Below are positions 23,400-36,100 of a stretch of 64,000 nucleotides of DNA, piece after piece (the stretch's first letter is position 1; each line of letters opens with the position of its first letter). This stretch comes from Chaetoderma sp. LZ-2023a (taxonomy: Eukaryota; Mollusca; Caudofoveata; Chaetodermatida; Chaetodermatidae): NCBI GenBank assembly GCA_034401795.1, contig CM067370.1:59932369-59996368 (forward strand). The letters run 5' to 3'. A model generated the notes under the pieces. That model saw nothing but the letters and a program-made list of their open reading frames with translations. It ran no database searches and was not told the origin of the DNA. The translations under genes were made by a program, and so were the position numbers.

Positions 23400-23980
23400 T
23401 CCAGGACTGAGACAGGGTGTCCACAGCCAACGCCTGATTGTCCGGAAAAGGAGACATGAAAGAGGAGATTTGGGTATTCCGAGAGGTCGCAAACAGATCT
23501 ACGTGGGGACAATCCATGAGGTTGAAGTTCGCTTTGACAACCGACCTCTTTAACTGCCACTCAATGTGGGCTAACTTGTTGGGACAAGACAATTGATCCG
23601 CAAGAAAATTCAGACAGCCGGGACATGAGAGGGCACTAGAAAAATTTGATTCTTGCGACACCACAAGAGGAGGTTCCACACTTCCAGCCAGAGGAGTGAT
23701 GACTTCGTACCTCCCTGCCTGTTGATATAAGCGACTATTGTTGAATTGTCTGATCGAATCGAGATTCTGGGACCTTTTACTCGATCCGACCAAGAGAGGA
23801 GAGCCTTCTTGACAGCCCATAACTCCCGAAGGTTGATGTGGGCTGACGACTCCTCCAGGGACCAGCGGCCGGAAACAGACAGGGAATCCCAGACCGCTCA
23901 CCATCCCTCCTGGGAAGCGTCTGTGAAGATAATAGCTTGAGAAGACTTGACCAGAGAAACACCCATCAGAAGCAGAGAAT
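23400..23980 (-). pseudogene. DIRS RNase H domain
   Basis: In a minus-strand frame without its own start codon: AIIFTDASQEGW, then SSAHINLRELWAVKKALLSW and IRSDNSTIVAYINRQGG (about 23,940-23,715). These give the Asp, Glu and Asp of the catalytic triad. The downstream connection region CPHVDLFATSRNTQISSF (about 23,525-23,470) is in another frame, so at least one frameshift separates them. It would remove RNA from the RNA-DNA hybrid. Confidence 0.8.
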
Positions 23981-24059
23981 GATCATTCCAAAAGCCTAGG
24001 TGGTGAATTAAATGTTCTTTGATGGGGATCTGATGGTAAATAGAGTGAACCGACTGTTT

Positions 24060-25016
24060 CTAAAGGGACATATGATACATTTGGAAAAGTCTTCTCATCA
24101 GTGCCACCCACGGAATGATACTCTCGACGCTGACCATCAAGCCTATCACCCTGAGAAAGAAATTTGCTCTGACCACGGAAGAGGAAGACAGAATTTCTAT
24201 CGCTACTAAGCTGGCTTCTACCCTTAAATCTGAAGGGAAAACTAGGCCCAGAGCTAGATCAAATGAAACGCCTAGGTGGGTGAAAGCCTGAGACGGGACC
24301 AAGCTGAACTTTTCTAGATTTAAAACCCAACCTACGCTGCAAGCCAGACTGCAGACCTCTGGAACGAATCCTGACAGAATTGAGAAAGATTCTGCTTTTA
24401 CTAACCAATCGTCTATATAAACGTGAAAGGGAATAAAACGACAGTGAAGAATTCCTGCCACAGCTGACACTAGGCGGGTGAAGAAAAAAGGGGCTGTGGT
24501 CAGGCCGAACGGTGTGGGTCTGAATTGCCATACACGACCCTTGAAAGCGAACTTCATGAATTTTCAGAACGAAGGGTGAATGAGAACGTGGAAGTAGGTG
24601 TCCTTCAGGTCTATGTCCACATACCTGGCATCAGACTTGCGATAATCTGAGATACAGTCTCCATCTTGAATTTTGGAGTAGAAATTAGAAGATTTAACCT
24701 TTTCAGATTGATGATTGGACGCCATCCATCTGTTTTCTCGGGGACCAGAAAGAGTTGAGTAGTAGTCCGGGTCTACTCACCATATATGAACCCCTTCTAT
24801 AGCTTTCTTTAGAATCGTCGACTCCAATTCGTCTTCCAGGGCTCCCAGTTTCTCGGGGTTTGAAGGAACCGGAGTCAATTTGGGAAGGAAAGACAGAGGA
24901 GGATGATCGATCCATGAAGGTGCAAAACCCTAGCGGAGTTGATCTATCAGCCAGGAGTCCTGAACAACGGCTTGCCACGTCTCCCAAAACAGAGACAGGC
25001 GTCCTCCTACTGGCAT
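24060..25016 (-). pseudogene. DIRS reverse transcriptase
   Basis: The N-terminal part starts near 25,016 with MPVGGRLSLFWETWQ, typical of DIRS polyproteins. SPWFLVPEK-like text with GWRPIINLKRLN follows near 24,730-24,700, then FRPTPFGLTTAPFFFTRLV (about 24,525-24,465) and the active-site box HVYIDDWL near 24,420. In-frame stops (after IDQLR, after VHIW) and frame changes near 24,560 show decay. Downstream is the thumb-like KFSLVPSQAFTHLGVSFD. Confidence 0.85.
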
Positions 25017-25374
25017 GCTGGGTAAAAGAGGCTGCACCGACAGATCCAAAGGTGGGAGAAGAGGAAAAGATAAAACTGGGAAAAGAGGAAGGGATCGGCC
25101 TACCCGGGCTACGGCCATCCCTTCAAACTCGTTTACTTTGATAACCTCTAAAGGAACAGCCTCTAGAATTAGATCTAGATCCCCGAGAATAAGCTTGGCC
25201 TCTTCTTACTTGAGAAGAAGGGCTTGACGGACTTGGGATCTGGGCCTATGAGACGAAATGGCTTCAAATCGATTCTCCTCCGCGGATTGGGCTTGGGAAC
25301 CAGAAGACCGATTAGAATTGGTGATTATCCTAGAAGGATAAGCGCCAAACTCATCCGGCCTGAGACTCTTCCTC

Positions 25375-28270
25375 TTAGGGGAGGAATTGGGACTCTTGAC
25401 AGAGGAAGTCTCTCTTCCCTGAAGGCTTCAACACAGAGATCTGATCTCGAAGATCCTTGGCTGATCTAAGATGGTCAGATTCAGCCCGAAGAATATTAGA
25501 AGCCTGACCAAAGATATCCAAGCCAAATTGAGGAGCCGAAATAAGATTGCTTCTAAGACAACTCGACATATTGACCGTGGACAATTTCCTAGTTCTTCTT
25601 TTAGAGGTAATGAAGCCCAACGACCGACAAACCGAGTTCAAAGAACCTATAGAAACATCGGCTAAAGAACAAAAGACCTCAGGAGGAATCTGATCACCTT
25701 TCTCCTGAGTCTTAAGTAAAGCCTCTGACAGAAGAGCAAGAAAATTCGCTGATTTAATCTGAGCTCTACATACAGATTCCCATTTGAAAAGATCCGAAGA
25801 CGACTCAACCTTTGCCGACTCCCTCAGATTAGACAAAAAAACATCCCAAGTGCGACCATTAAGAGACTGAGTAGAGGCCACTCTAATAAAATCATCCGTG
25901 GGAACTTGAACTGGAGCATCTAACTTAGGAGTAAGAGAGAAGTCTTTCGACTGGACCTCATTTACATAAAAGTCAAGCATATCTATAACCAAGTTATCTA
26001 CTGGAAGAACACGAGGAGCACTAGAAGGATCAGAAGAGGATAGTGCAGATCCAAAAGGAGGATCAATTGAAAACTCATCCTGAAGATGAAGAGACAGAGA
26101 GGAAGCTATCCATTGATGAGTTGAAGACGAATCATCTGAAGTGGCCCTAACCGGGTAAAACCTCCTAAGATCCCTGGCCGGCCCTCACTAATCTCGGGAT
26201 AGTATTAGCAGAAACATGCGATGGAGAAGGAGGAGGACAAAGGTCAGAATCTAAAGAAACTGAAGAATCAAAATTCCTCAAGGAGAAAGGAGAATCTAAA
26301 CCTCTAGAATCAGACAAAGACAACAGATCCAAAACCGATGAAGTCTGAACAGAAGGAACGAAATCAACGTCATCTCTCTGGCTAGATGGAAAAGAATATG
26401 ATCCCAAACTACTTGCAGAAAATCAGGAGAGAATAGAAGATCTAGCAGAAACAAAGGAGCGATGAAGAGAGCTACTGAAAATAACAAAAAATCTAAGCCT
26501 GAATCTACTATCTGAAATTCCAGTTTTGGAGAAAGAACAACCGACACAATAGGGTCCAAATGATCGAACGATGGAGAAGAGGAAGACTAAGAAGGAAGAG
26601 AAGAAATTGAAGGAGCAAAGACATGATCTGAAGAGGAGGAAGAATAGCCGAAGAATGAAACAGAGAAGATTGAGAAACAGATTAGAGGAAAAATCTTTAG
26701 CCGACAGAGCAGATAAAGAGGAAGAGGAAGAAGAAGGATGAACAGTACCTCCCTTAGATAATGAAGGAGAGAAAGATTCGAAGAAGATGAATGAGAATTA
26801 GATACTACCTCACGAAAGGAAGGGTGAACAAAATCAGAAGAATGAACCTCAGAGGCAGACTGAGAAAGAGATGAAGAATGATCAAAATCATGACTAGAAA
26901 AAACCCAAACGGGAGCGCAAAAATAATTAGAGTCAGAATTATTACTAGAATAAGAATCTGAACGAACAGGCAATTCATAATCAGATTCGCGAAAATAGCT
27001 TCCAGAAGAAACTGGTAAACCAGAACCGGAAGTAGGATGCTTAGCCAGATCTACTGACCTGGAAAAGCACCTCTCAAACCGGAAGCAGAAGCACTACTAC
27101 CGGAAGCGGATACGATACAACTGGTACCGGAAATAGAAGTTGGATGCAAGGCCGGATCTATCAGACCCGAAAAAGCACCTCTAATACCAGAAGCAGATAC
27201 ACTGCCACCGGAAATGGAAGCAGAAAAATCGGACCCGGAAATAGATGACGAATATGCACTTTTCCTACCGGAAGTAGCAACACTACTACCGGAAATGGAA
27301 GCGGAAAAACTGGAACCGGAAGCTGATGAGCGATACCTAGCCGGATCTAACATACCTTGACGGGCATATCTTGAACCGGAAACGGATGGGCCATTACCGG
27401 AAAAGGAGGACGGAAAAGCCAGATGATCATGAGACACCGGATGTTCAGCCAAGCCAGAAACAATCACAGTGCTCATATCCGGATGCCTGGTCAAACCAGA
27501 AGACAATCCGGATTTCGAACCCGCTTGCCCGGTCAAGCCAGGAGCAAAGACGGGAGCAGAAATAGAGATCGAGGATCTCATAACATTGCTGGCTATCGGG
27601 ATAACTGAAAAATGGACCTTCGCATGAGATGAATTATCGGAAGCTTCCGCCACCGATGCCATCACCTGAGGGTAATGCGACCCCTCAAGACGTACATGGT
27701 CTTTAGTCTGGCTCCTACCTGAGGACACTTTACCAGACTTTTTCTTAGGCTCTTTAGATTTAGACTTAGATTTCAGCTCCTGTCTAGTGGTGAGAGACAG
27801 GTTTTCCCCACTTGCGAGAACACCCGCAAGATTTGGAACTATTCTCGGAGTCTGGCGACGACTCTTTAGCAGCTCAGATAGCTGAAGAAATACACTCATC
27901 AAGCGACTTGGTTAATACACTTGCAAGGAGTCAAAACATGCAAACAACGCCATAACAGCGTCAGAATTTGAATTTGAAGAGCTCCCCCGCCCCCCTCCGT
28001 TGTTGGTACAAATGATTTAACAGAGGAACTGGCAGATGTAACTGCCTTAGATGTCTCAACAACAGAGGAGCGAACGGAGGGCAATGCAGGCTTAGAAACA
28101 AAATCTTTGAAAAAAGCTTTAGATACTACCAAAGGCCTGCCCTTACAAATCCCACACATCTTGAAAGGGGGAGCTAGTGGTACACTTCAAGCAGACATGA
28201 CCTGTGAAATCCTTAGCGTGCAAACGGCCACACTTTGCAGACGAGCACTTGACTTTCTCAGAAGTTAAAG
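25375..28270 (-). pseudogene. DIRS Gag-like region, Ser-rich, fragmented
   Basis: Four long minus-strand stretches in changing frames. At 28,159-28,270 is a Cys/His cluster (CSSAKCGRLHAKDF, HVCLKC, then MCGICKG in the next frame). At 27,051-27,902 are Ser/Gly repeats such as SGSSFSASISGSSVATSG and RHPDMSTVIVSG. At 26,165-26,973 the sequence is Ser/Asp-rich. At 25,375-25,992 is a helical segment (VIDMLDFYVNEVQSKDF, FLALLSEALLKTQEKG). Placement before the reverse transcriptase and the zinc-binding cluster fit Gag, but the family itself is not recognisable to me. Confidence 0.6.
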
Positions 28271-28729
28271 CTGGCTCCTTTAATTAAAATAAGTAGGAGA
28301 ATAAAGCAACAGCTTCGCTAAAACTAATGAGAAAACTCTCTAAAAGAGGAACCGTCAAAAAACGAAATTTACAATTCTCACTGAAGACGGGAATCACAAA
28401 GATTCGTTAATAATATTGTTTGATAAGCACTGTTAGGACACTACGTAACTAGTGGTACTAATGGCTATTTTAAGCATGGTTTAATGATGGTATAACATTA
28501 AGCATGGTTTTTCAAAACCTCAAAAACGGGAGTACTGACACGAAAACGGTAACTCATAAACTAGTTACAAAAACCTCTAAAACACCACAACGTGAACATT
28601 TAACATAACTTAGGCAAAATTGATTTCATGGTAGGCACGATTTTCCAGTATCAGTATTCTGAATGTAGCTGAACTTCAGCGCAAGGCTATAAAACTTAAA
28701 GCTTGATAGGAGGCCAACTGATCTGCTAG

Positions 28730-29022
28730 CAGAATATTTGAAAAGTGAATCAGTTTTCATATTTGGGACCTTCTGCGCATGCACGGGCATGCTTAGTGAC
28801 AGGCGTCACCAAGGAGTGAGTACAGACTGGTGCCAGTCTATTGTGAGGCTAATGCAGGGGGTCCCTCTACCAGAAGCCTGGTTGATGGTTGACATGGTGA
28901 TGGCATTGGCATTAGGGAGTGTAAGCAAGCATAAAAATCTTATTCTGATAGCTAAATGCAGATATTTGTTTTAGCAAGTAGTGATTGAACGGTCAAGATG
29001 TTTTTGTGGTGTAATAACAGCT
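28730..29022. repeat. DIRS right inverted terminal repeat
   Basis: Bases 28,735-28,993 are the reverse complement of 21,411-21,664. The outer 45 bases, ending GTGGTGTAATAAC, match the second half of the internal complementary region. Confidence 0.9.
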
Positions 29023-29290
29023 TGTTTTAATCCATTAACAATTGAAGAAACATGCCACAGATGTATTTTTCCCATAGGGTTCAATATTTAAAACGCCTTA
29101 AAGAAGCAGGGTTATGGACCTTGTTCCAAGTCGTGGCCTCTTCATATCTATAGTGCAGATATATATTGCATGAAGGAACAATTCTGCTAAATTTGGTTTT
29201 AATCCATCAACAATTGATGAAACAAATGTTTATTCCCCATAGGGTTCAGTTATTTAAAACGCATTTTAAATGAGCCAGAGATATGGTGTT
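29023..29290. repeat. Two diverged copies of a ~170 bp repeat
   Basis: TTTTAATCCATTAACAATTGAAGAAAC...CCCATAGGGTTCAATATTTAAAACGC recurs from 29,200 as TTTTAATCCATCAACAATTGATGAAAC...CCCATAGGGTTCAGTTATTTAAAACGC. No coding sequence. Confidence 0.6.
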
Positions 29291-30562
29291 TGTTTAAAGG
29301 GGTGGGCCGGTGGTTAATAATTAAGTCTATGTTTTTTCTCAGAAATTTGCAGAAAATACAAGATGTCCACCAAAAACATTATATTTTGAATGACTCATGA
29401 CGGACATGGTTTTCTTTTTGACATATCAACTTTCCATGGCCGATCCGAAGTCGTTTTCGCGAAAACTAGGTCATCGAAGATGGCTGCCGAACCATTTGGC
29501 AAATTGTTCCCTCGAACAAACTGATTCAGCTCTTGCCCTAGTTCATGTTTCATGAGGTCTGCATCGATCACCTAAGCAGCTTCAGAGATTTTTAAAGACG
29601 TTTCTAAGTCAGCCAAAATCCAAGATGGCCGCGGGTCAAATTGGCCGATCATCTTCCTTTGAACAAATTTGTATCCCTATTTCCTAAGGATGCATCCTGT
29701 CCAATATGATTGAAATCGGCCCAGTGCTTCTCAAGACATTTTTAATTTCCCATTGCGTTATTATGGGAGTTTTTGGTAGGAAAAAGATGGCCGACAAACC
29801 GCTTATCCGACAGTTTCAAAAATTGCAAATTTGAAATCAGAATACCCTAAAACCTCTATAAAACCAAGTTCGGCTTCAAAATCCATCAAATAAAAATATC
29901 AAATATGGCCACCAAACAACATTTGGGTCGATGGTGGCCCTGTTTTTTTATGTATCAACTTCCCTTAAACAAACTTTAATGGCCCTTAGTCCCTAACCAT
30001 ATTTGCCAAATTTCGGTTCGATCCGGTCAACGGTTCGGGAGAAGTAATTTTTGCGAAAACTAGGTCATCCAAGATGGCTGGCTGGCAAGCTATTTGGCCA
30101 ATCAAATTCCACTGAACAAGCTTGGTTCAGTTATTCGCCTAGATCATATTTCATGAGTATTGAATCGATGCCCCAAGCGGTTTCGGGAGAAGCCATTTCT
30201 CAAAATAGGTCAAAATCCAAGATGGCCACCGGCCAAATTGACCAATCGGCTTTGTTTGAACAAACTTGGATCCCTATGCCCTACGGATGTTTCCTGCCAA
30301 ATATACTTGAAATCGGCCCATTGTCTCTCGAGAAAACATTTTAATTTTCCCATTGCTTTAGTATGAGTTTCGGCAGGAAAACGATCCAACATGGCCACTA
30401 AACCGTTTATCCCACAGTTTCAAACGTGGCAAATTTTAAATCAACAACATATAAAACCAATTTCTGCTTCAAAATCCATAAATTAAATTTTTTTATAATG
30501 GCTGCCAAATGCACTACATTTTGATTGGTCCAGGGCGGCCATGTTATTTTACTATCAACTTC
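29291..30562. repeat. GAGGCCC-family repeat, left part, split by the Polinton
   Basis: The interior modules of the 6.2-8.1 kb repeat are all here: AGGTCATCCAAGATGGC, CCCTATGCCCTAcGGATG and ATCGGCCCA. It stops at TATCAACTTC (30,562), in the middle of the family motif TATCAACTTCnCTTGAACAAAC. The rest follows the Polinton at 49,125. Confidence 0.75.
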
Positions 30563-30632
30563 AGTAGTAGGGTCAGAATTGAAATGATACCACCTCCCTC
30601 AACTGACCGCCGTTCAGCGATCCGTGGCCATG
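30563..30632. repeat. Polinton left terminal inverted repeat
   Basis: Bases AGTAGTAGGGTCAGAATTGAAATGATACCACC and onward through CGATCCGTGGCC are the reverse complement of the right end at 49,057-49,124 with a few mismatches. Past GGCC the two ends diverge. Confidence 0.85.
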
Positions 30633-30823
30633 GAAGGCCGTGGCGACTATAAAACTCCCGTGCGGACCCGACTGTCCGGGAGAACCACCTAAGGATATCG
30701 GCCTGTGGCCGGCCTTTCTCTCTCTCTATTCCGACCGGTATTTTTCTATCTGTGGGACACTTTTCTACCTATCCTATCCTACCCCACCTATCTCCTACAC
30801 CACCCTGTTGCTATTCCAGCCGG

Positions 30824-30854
<31 letters not shown>

Positions 30855-31585
30855 CTGTGGTGTTTTGACCCCGCACTGGGGAGTGTCGCGGTGGGTCTTT
30901 ATCTAACCTGCACATATTACCCCAGCCCTAGTGTCTTACCTAGTTTCAAAATTTCAGGTAAGTTCTAGCGAGGTCTTTTGAGCAGATTTGAACCCCAGTC
31001 TGCAGCCTGGGAATCCTAAGCAATTCAATACTCTATTGATTGACCCACCGCAACACCACTAAAATCTCGCCTCTTAGTAATCTTATCTCTGAGCGTGAGT
31101 TGTAAAATTGCTGTTACTGAGCTTATCAGTCCCTCTAGATCTTGACGTCACTTCGAGATAACGCAATAACAGCACACATAACTTATCACATGAGAACACA
31201 TAACTTATCAGCTATAATTACTAATGCATACATGGCCGAGGAAGTTAATGCGGGAGATCCTTGTTTTGTGTTTATTAGCAAACTTAAAATCACCGGTTCA
31301 AATCTCACTATTACTATTTGTGGATAACTCAGCCATTTCTGGTCCGATTTTAAAATGGTAAACAGTTTTGAAATTCTCGCTTCATTCCGGTCCTAATCGG
31401 TGCCAAGAACGCCGAGAATGAAGTGATTTCTCGGTACAATATAAGCATACTCTCTCACAATACTGACAAGTGGATCTGATGCATGCGCATGCGTGCTACG
31501 CGTTCTTACGGACTTAGCCATACCTCGCTCATAGGGCTTTATACATGCGCGCGTACTATCCTATCCAGGGGGCATGCATGCGCAC
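30633..31585. other. Polinton left arm, non-coding
   Basis: A (GT)n run at 30,826-30,854, pyrimidine-rich stretches, and no recognisable coding sequence. The only open frames are short and unremarkable. Confidence 0.5.
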
Positions 31586-32057
31586 CGCCCATTTAGAGAC
31601 AGCCACCCACAGGGATATATACCCCCACAGGTACTGATCGCCAGCACCACACATAATATGGTCTGAACACCCATTTAGAGACAGGCATCCACAGGGATAT
31701 ACACCACCTACAGGTACTGATCGCCACACATAATAGGGTCTGAACACCCAGACAGGCATCCAGAGGGTTATACACCACCCACGGTACTGATCGCCACACA
31801 TAATAGGGTCTGAACACCCATTTAGAGACAGGCATCCACAGTGATATACACCACCCGTAATAGGGTCTGAACGCCCAGACAAAATCCACCCACACATAAT
31901 AGGGTATGAATGCCAATTTAGAGACAGCCATCCACCCACAGGTACTGATCGCCAGCACCACACATAATAGGTCTGAACGCCCAGACAGGCATCCACAGGT
32001 ACTGATCGTCACACATAATAGGGTCTGAACGCCCATTTAGAGACAGGGATATACACC
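31586..32057. repeat. Polinton subterminal minisatellite
   Basis: At least six imperfect units of roughly 75 bp carry GGTCTGAACnCCCATTTAGAGACAGGCATCCACAGGGATATACACCACC and GGTACTGATCGCCACACATAATA. Inverted single copies lie near the right end at about 47,238-47,303 and 48,690-48,745, so the unit is part of an extended, unequal subterminal inverted repeat. Confidence 0.75.
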
Positions 32058-33000
32058 ATGAGTACGGTTGCACAGATTCGCGCTATTGCAAAGCAATTCG
32101 CCTTAGAGGCTACTCTAAGGCCAAGAAAGCTGACCAACTCCAGATGATTAACCAGATCCATGGTGAGGAGTGGCAGAAGCGACTCTCCCGAGCAATGAAT
32201 ACGGGAAGGTTTCAAGCGCTTACCGAGGATCCTTGGAATCCCCACAAGAAAGCGCAGTGGATACGTGAGCGTCTAGGAAGTGGCTGGTAATCCCATTCAC
32301 TGAAGCGCTTAACTCTCCAACGCAGGGGGCCCCCACACCCTATGCAGGCATCCACAGGGATATACACCATGAGTACTGTTGCACAGTTTCGCGCTATTGC
32401 AAAGCAATTCAGCCGTAGAGTCTACTCTTAGGCCAAGAAAGCCGACCTGCTCCAGATGATCGGACAGGTCCATGCCGAGGAGTGGCAGAAGCGACTCTAC
32501 CGAGCAATGAATATGGGACGGTTTCCAGCGCTTACCGAGGATCCTTGGAATCCCCACAAGAAAGCGCAGTGGATACGTGAGCGTCTAGGAAGTGGCTGGT
32601 AAGCCCATTCACTGAAGCGCTTAACTCTCCAACGCAGGGGGCCCACACACCCTATGCAGGCATCCACAGGGATATACACCATGAGTACTGTTGCACAGTT
32701 TCGCGCTATTGCAAAGCAATTCAGCCTTAGAGTCTACTCTTAGGCCAAGAAAGCCGACCTGCTCCAGATGATCGGACAGGTCCATGCCGAGGAGTGGCAG
32801 AAGCGACTCTCCCGAGCAATGAATATGGTACGGTTTCCAGCGCTTACCAAAGAGGATCCTTGGAATCCCCACAAGAAAGCGCAGCGGATATGTGAGCGTT
32901 GTCAGTTGGACGAAGAGGTGACTGCTAGCTTGCGAGCCAAGACTGTAGCGAGGCGGATGGAGGCCCATCCACTGGAGCGCTTAACTCTCAAACGCAGGAT
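32058..33000 (+). repeat. 312 bp coding-like segment in three tandem copies
   Basis: ATGAGTAC starts lie at 32,058, 32,369 and 32,681, a period of 311-312 bp, each after CAGGGATATACACC. Each unit encodes MSTVAQFRAIAKQF, then ADLLQMIGQVHAEEWQKRL and EDPWNPHKKAQWIRERL. Units 2 and 3 share an in-frame TAG after RVYS where unit 1 has a lysine codon but a 1 nt deletion. Unit 3 runs on into new sequence (to 33,136) before the polymerase start. This is a small early gene of unknown function, or an N-terminal extension of the polymerase, amplified after partial decay. Confidence 0.7.
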
Positions 33001-33151
33001 CGTTAAGCAATGCCAAGGTCTGAGCCCAGCCCGGAGCATAAGGGGGCCCAGAGGCCTGAACCTTAGCCCGGAGCATGAGGCGAGAAGGCGAACACATTCT
33101 CTACCAGCGTCTCGGCGAAAGGGAGACAGAGGATAGAGGACACCGGTCAGT

Positions 33152-36100
33152 ATGCTAGAAGGAGACCGCACAGGCCAGATCATGCAAAAGATCCAGCAGA
33201 CTGTCCAGAACGCCTTCTATCTCCGCTACACCCATACCTATCGCATGTGTCACATCGAAGACGGTAGGGTGATCTTCAACAAGAATGCTCCAGGGAGCCT
33301 GTGGCTGAACACGATAGGAGCAGCTCAGGACTGGGTGGCAGCAAGAGAGCAAGCCCGCCTCGACACAGACAATATCGATCGACCCAACACCAAGTGGGCT
33401 TTCGTTAGATCAATCAACGTTGAGGTCACAGCTGTCATCGACGGCCAACATCTGCTTGTGACAGGCCCCCTCCCAGACTGGCTACGACAGAAGAGTATGC
33501 CTGCCCTCAACACCTACATGGACAACATGTCTCTTTAACAGTCCACCGAGGAGCGAGAGCTGATAGAAGTATAGCTCCTGCACGAGAGCTCGCCACACAG
33601 TTCTACGGCAAGACAGTACCTGATGTCCGCAAGACCTCGCTGGATCACCTGGACAAGGTAGAGTTCTTCGCCAAGATCGAGATTCGCATGTATGAACCAA
33701 CCGAAGAGGGCACCTGGCACATGATCAGGCAAGCGGCTCACTACCGTGACACCATGACCATCGGAGTGTGGGACCACCACGCCTTCTACATCAAGAACAT
33801 CTCCAAGCTGGCACATACACGAGTCTGCAGTCACTGTCAGCAGAGGTTTACACAGGCATGCAGTCTTCAACGCCACGCTGATCACCGTACAGGCGGCAAA
33901 ACAAAAATCGTGTCTCCTGGCGAGAAGGTTGAGGCGCCACAGTCTGCGTATGAGAAAGCCTTCTATCTGCCCCAACCATCCAGTTCAGCGGCTACTCGTT
34001 GGATCGAGTATGAGTCGAGAAACAGAGGCGTACACATACACCATGTAGAGTGTGGGCACGGTGGCGAGCGTTGGATCGAGGGCGCTCCCGTAGATGGTTA
34101 TGATCCGACCACCAACACCGTTTACCAGTTCCATGGCTGTCACTGGCACGGGTGTCCACAACACCAGCGAGGTGAGGATGCCGAACAAAGATACCGCAAG
34201 ACAGTCCTGAGAGAGAAGCTGAGAGCCTCTGGATGCCCAAGCATCCCTAAACCAGTTCGGACTGTCCCATACCCACACTTCATAGTTTACGACTTCGAAG
34301 CACTCCTAGATGGTATCAAGACTCATCCTACGGAGACTCTCACGATCGAGAGTACTCACATACCTATCTCTGTGTCAGTTGGCTGCTCCTTAGACGGCGC
34401 CACGAGTGACCCCACTCACCTCTGCCATCCTGACCCCAAAGAACTGATCAGAGAGTTCATGCTGGAGATCCAACGGCGAGCATCTCTAATCCGGACAAGG
34501 GTTAGGTAACAGTACATACCGACAGACCTGGACAAGCTCACAAAGCGTCAACAGCGACTGATCAACGAGTGGTGTGACCAAGTGCCTGTACTGGGGTTCA
34601 ACTCTGGGCGGTATGACCTGAATCTGATCAAGAAGTACTTTGTCGATGAGCTGACTGACAGTACAGGTACAGTGAGTCGCCAAGAAGGCTAGTCAGACCA
34701 TGTTCCTCATAACACCTGAGCTACGGTTTCTCGATGTGCTGAACTACCTCGGCCCAGGAGTCTCGTACGTGGTATGGGTCAAAGCTTATGAGAAGCTCAA
34801 CTATTCAGGGCTTTCTGACTACTCAGCATGGACATCTAAGCTCAAGGGTGGCTACTCTTGACGCGAACAGAGTGGGAACAGTGTAACCAGACATTCAGCG
34901 AGCATGGAATGCGGACATTCGCCGACTGGCTGCGATACTACAACAACCTGGACGCCAGTCCATTCATCGAAGCCCTAGAGCAGATGCGGGAGGTCTACAC
35001 AGAACGAGAAATAGACATCCTCAAAGACGAGGTGTCTCTTCCAGGTGTGTCACTGCAGTACCTCCTACGTGGAACTGTTCAGCACATGCCGGATGTTAGC
35101 CTCTATTCAACGGACAAGGATGCCTACGAGATGCTGAAGGGTGCTGTTGTTGGCGGTCCCAGCATCGTGTTCACCAGATACCAGGAGGCCTGTGTGACTC
35201 GAATCCGCCAGAGTGAGCGTGTCTGCCAATGTCTACTCGGCTACGATGCAAATGCTCTGTACCTGTCAACGATGGCCAAAGAGATGCCATGTGGTAAGGA
35301 GAAAGTGCGCCATTGGTCCGGGGCCAGCGGGGTAGCTAGCTTTAAGGAGGCTCTTTTAGCAGGCAGCTGGTTTGGGTTTGCTGAGGTGGATATAGGGGTC
35401 CCCAAGGCTCTGTGGACAAAGTTCGAGGAAATGCCTCCTCTCTTCTATAATCGCGAGATCCTGGTAGAGGCAATCTCGTCCGAGATGCTGGCATATCTAG
35501 GGCGAACAGGGAGGAAGCGGCCCACCACCCAGAAGATGGTCGGTGCCCTCTCTGACAAGAAGCGGCTGCTGTACACCCCGACCCTCAAGTGGTATATAAC
35601 CCATGGCCTGGAGATCACTGCTGTATACCGCACCATAGACTATGAGGCCAAGCGCCCATTCGAGTGGTTCGTGGAGAATGTTACGGAGGCCCGCCGCTCG
35701 GGAGATGTAGATAAGAGCAAAGCGCTCTTGGCAGATCTCTTCAAACTCCTCGGCAACAGTGCATACGGGAAGCTCATCGAGGCCCTCGAACGTCATAGCA
35801 ACACCAGCTTCACGAAGGATGAACGTGTGGTAGACAAGGCCCTGCGTAGTGCATGGTTCGAAGATCTTGAGGAGATCAGTGAGTCATACGAGCTTCAGAG
35901 TCGCAAGCCGAGTATCACAATTCGAAGGCCCTTCCCGGTGGGGGATAGCCGTTTATGAACTCGCAAAGCTGCGAATGCTGGAGTTCGACTTCCTGGATCG
36001 CTACGTAGCTCGTGACAGCTTTGAGTACCAGCAGATGGACACTGACTCCACGCATATCGCTATAGCAGGCTCCAACCTCGACGACGTCATTCGCCCTGAG

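Larger units (their letters stand above)
21337..29022 (-). mobile_element. DIRS-type tyrosine-recombinase retrotransposon
   Basis: The element is 7.7 kb and oriented on the minus strand, with Gag-like, reverse transcriptase, RNase H and tyrosine recombinase in that order. It has the diagnostic DIRS ends. Inverted terminal repeats of about 255 bp lie at 21,411-21,664 and 28,735-28,993. An internal complementary region at 21,733-21,866 has halves that are the reverse complement of the outermost left end (21,337-21,430) and outermost right end (28,974-29,022). It lies sense to the host gene. Several frames are broken, so it is probably inactive. No methyltransferase domain was found. Confidence 0.9.

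Noticed and set aside
31556..32036. Two overlapping minus-strand frames of ~146 codons with CGCLSLNGCSDPIMCG repeats
   Set aside because: They arise from the subterminal minisatellite read in two frames and have no protein-like composition.
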